Origin: Bacteroidetes bacterium UBA1952
Lineage (GTDB): Bacteria; Bacteroidota; Bacteroidia; Chitinophagales; Chitinophagaceae
Direction of reading: 5' to 3'
Assembly: GCA_002336725.1 (NCBI GenBank)
Contig: DDEO01000082.1
Location: 1 to 6,558, forward strand
Length of the DNA stretch: 6,558 bases
This document shows, one piece after another, positions 5,204-6,558 of the stretch. A program made the translations under genes and the position numbers. The stretch's first letter is position 1, and every line of letters begins with the position of its first letter. The notes below the pieces were generated by a model. The model saw only the letters and a program-made list of their open reading frames with translations. It searched no databases and had not been told where the DNA came from.

Positions 5204-6382
5204 TTAAAGCACCTGCACAATCAGGAATTTCAGATACTGTGTTGCCGGAATCCCCCAGACGATGGGGTGGTCTGCCGATTGGCTTTGCCAGCACACCTGC
5301 CGGAGCGTGCGCCGCGCATCTTTGGCCGCCATACGGATGGTGTCGAGAAACAATTCCGGGCCGACGAGGTGCGTACAGGAAGAAGTTACCAGAAAGCCGC
5401 CCGGCTTCACCAGTTTCATGCCCCGCAGGTTAATTTCTTTGTAGCCGGTAATGGCCTTCTGAATCGTCTCGCGGCTCTTGGTGAAGGCCGGCGGGTCGAG
5501 CATCACCACATCGTACTGGCGGCCTTCTTTGCCCCAGCTCTTGAGCACGTCGAAAGCGTTGGCCGTCTCAAAGCGCACGGTGTCCGAGAGGTTGTTGAGC
5601 GCCGCGTTGCGGTTGGCCTGTCGCACGGCATCTTCCGAAATATCCAGTCCCAGTACGCTTTTGGCACCATAGTGGCCGGCGTGGATTTCGAAGGTTCCGG
5701 TGTAGGTGAAAGCGCCCAGCACATCCGCGTCCTGCACGATGTTGCGGATGGCGCGGCGGTTGTCTTGCTGGTCGAGGAAATAGCCTGTTTTCTGTCCGGT
5801 CTCCAGGTTTACATGGAAGCGCAGGCCGTTTTCGTTGATAATGATATTGGGGTCGAAGGGAGCGGAGAGAAAGCCTTTTTGCTGCGGCAGGCCTTCGAGG
5901 GTACGCACCGGCACATCATTGCGCTCCATGATGCCGGCGGGGTTAAAGATTTTTTCCAGCGCCGCTACGATTTCGGGTTTCCATTTGTCCATGCCCAGCG
6001 CCAGGGTTTGCAGCGAAAAGTAATTGCCGAATTTATCAATGATAAGCGCCGGCAGTCCGTCGGCTTCACCAAAGATGAGGCGGCAGTTTTCGGTATAGCC
6101 CAGCTGCTGCCGGTAGGCCCATGCCTCGTTGATTTTCCGGAAAAAGAAGTCGGCGTTGATGTCTTCGGCGCGGTTGCGGGTGAGCAGGCGCACTTCAATC
6201 TGCGAAGCCGGATTGTAGTATCCCTTTCCCACAAAAGAGCCGTTGGAAGAGAGTACTTCTACAATATCGCCGGGGGCGGCATCGCCCTCGCGGGTGTTGA
6301 TTTCGTTGGAAAAAATCCAGGGATGACCGTTGGCAATGCGGTCTGTGATTTTTTTGCGCAGGAAAAAGCGGGCAGTCGTCAT
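5204..6382 (-). CDS. rlmI: Class I SAM-dependent rRNA methyltransferase, RlmI family
   Basis: Predicted cytoplasmic enzyme of 392 residues that methylates C5 of a cytosine in 23S rRNA (C1962 in E. coli RlmI), using S-adenosylmethionine. Residues 1 to about 75 form a PUA-type RNA-binding domain (NGHPWIFSNEI at 18-28, GDIVEVL). A linker domain has FGEADGLPALIIDKFG at 104-119. The catalytic domain shows TGQKTGYFLDQQDNR at 195-209, the SAM loop GAFTYTGTFEIHA at 223-235, LDISEDAV at 246-253, DVVMLDPPAFTKS at 291-303, and the likely catalytic Cys336 in TSSCTHLV. The C-terminus HPIVWGIPATQYLKFLIVQV is typical of Bacteroidetes members. The exact target base is inferred from the family. The frame is open up to an ATG at 6502, but those 40 extra residues come from the 17-bp repeat and promoter region; the ATG at 6382 gives the normal start and length (E. 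coli 396). Confidence 0.93.
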   Translation of the reverse strand: MTTARFFLRKKITDRIANGHPWIFSNEINTREGDAAPGDIVEVLSSNGSFVGKGYYNPASQIEVRLLTRNRAEDINADFFFRKINEAWAYRQQLGYTENCRLIFGEADGLPALIIDKFGNYFSLQTLALGMDKWKPEIVAALEKIFNPAGIMERNDVPVRTLEGLPQQKGFLSAPFDPNIIINENGLRFHVNLETGQKTGYFLDQQDNRRAIRNIVQDADVLGAFTYTGTFEIHAGHYGAKSVLGLDISEDAVRQANRNAALNNLSDTVRFETANAFDVLKSWGKEGRQYDVVMLDPPAFTKSRETIQKAITGYKEINLRGMKLVKPGGFLVTSSCTHLVGPELFLDTIRMAAKDARRTLRQVCWQSQSADHPIVWGIPATQYLKFLIVQVL

Positions 6383-6388
6383 CGGGCG

Positions 6389-6396
6389 CGAAAGTA
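6389..6396 (-). promoter_or_regulatory. -7 box candidate for rlmI (TACTTTCG)
   Basis: TACTTTCG on the minus strand differs from TAnnTTTG by one base and ends 6 bases before the ATG at 6382. Sequence and placement closely match the DUF5683 box (TTACYTTCGCG in both), suggesting another nearly leaderless transcript. It also supports 6382 over 6502 as the start. No clear -33 element is visible. Confidence 0.35.
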
Positions 6397-6456
6397 AGAA
6401 GCGCAGAAACGACTTGGCCCGGTAGATCCGGAATGAAAATTTCCGGAAAATTGTAA

Positions 6457-6558
6457 GGGCGGCCACGTAGGGTGGGCGGCCACATAGGGTGGGCGGCCTC
6501 ATAGGGCGGGTGGCATAGGGCCGCCCCTACTACCTTTTTTGGGCGGGCGGCCACATAG
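6457..6558. repeat. 17-bp tandem repeat (GGGCGGCCACRTAGGGT) running to the window edge
   Basis: Units lie at 6457-6473, 6474-6490 and 6491-6507, with a shortened unit at 6508-6520 and another partial copy at 6545-6558. Between the last two lies an inverted copy of the core, GGCCGCCC at 6519-6526, which can pair with any GGGCGGCC of the array; the best-placed partner is 6491-6498. A T6 run follows at 6535-6540, 8 bases after the stem, too far for a standard terminator. The array probably continues past the right edge. It lies about 60 bp upstream of the rlmI promoter candidate. Confidence 0.85.

Noticed and set aside
5267..6397. 376-codon plus-strand open frame opposite rlmI
   Set aside because: It is antisense to a complete methyltransferase gene and has no domain signature; long antisense frames are common at this GC content.
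6383..6502. N-terminal extension of the RlmI-like protein from the ATG at 6502
   Set aside because: The extra 40 residues are translated from the 17-bp repeat and the promoter region, and RlmI proteins start at the MTTARFFLRK-like segment.
6491..6540. Plus-strand terminator from the GGGCGGCC/GGCCGCCC hairpin and T6
   Set aside because: The T run is 8 bases from the stem, and no plus-strand gene lies upstream in the window.

Overview
The window is an ordinary stretch of a Bacteroidota chromosome. The evidence is the gene content: a Bacteroidetes-type DUF5683 membrane protein, a cysteine-free class III sirtuin of the kind common in that phylum, a Prc-type S41 protease and an RlmI-type methyltransferase. 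Upstream boxes resembling the Bacteroidetes -7 motif TAnnTTTG, and the lack of clear Shine-Dalgarno sequences, agree with this. The moderately high GC would fit a member of the Chitinophagales or Cytophagales, but family-level placement is a guess.

Layout. Bases 1-117 hold three copies of a 41-bp tandem repeat that may continue to the left of the window. A plus-strand sirtuin deacylase gene (184-879) follows. All remaining genes are on the minus strand. pcm (924-1589, protein-L-isoaspartate methyltransferase) converges on the sirtuin gene. It lies 34 bp downstream of a DUF5683 gene (1624-2253), probably in the same transcript. A 407-bp gap rich in repeats (2254-2660) includes a good minus-strand terminator. 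Next comes a long prc-type protease gene (2661-4784), then a 419-bp gap (4785-5203) with its promoter and an array of TCC-headed units. The rlmI-like rRNA methyltransferase gene (5204-6382) is followed by a 17-bp tandem repeat running to the right edge.

The genes do not form a dedicated pathway. Loosely, they are protein and RNA maintenance functions: lysine deacylation, isoaspartate repair, envelope proteolysis and rRNA base methylation. I found no mobile element, CRISPR array, toxin-antitoxin pair, phage gene, tRNA or rRNA.

The most notable signal is in the DNA itself. The palindromic octamer TTCCGGAA occurs nine times, where about 0.1 would be expected by chance, both inside genes and between them. 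In addition, four of the gaps carry different families of short tandem or palindromic repeats. I see no convincing new multi-gene system.
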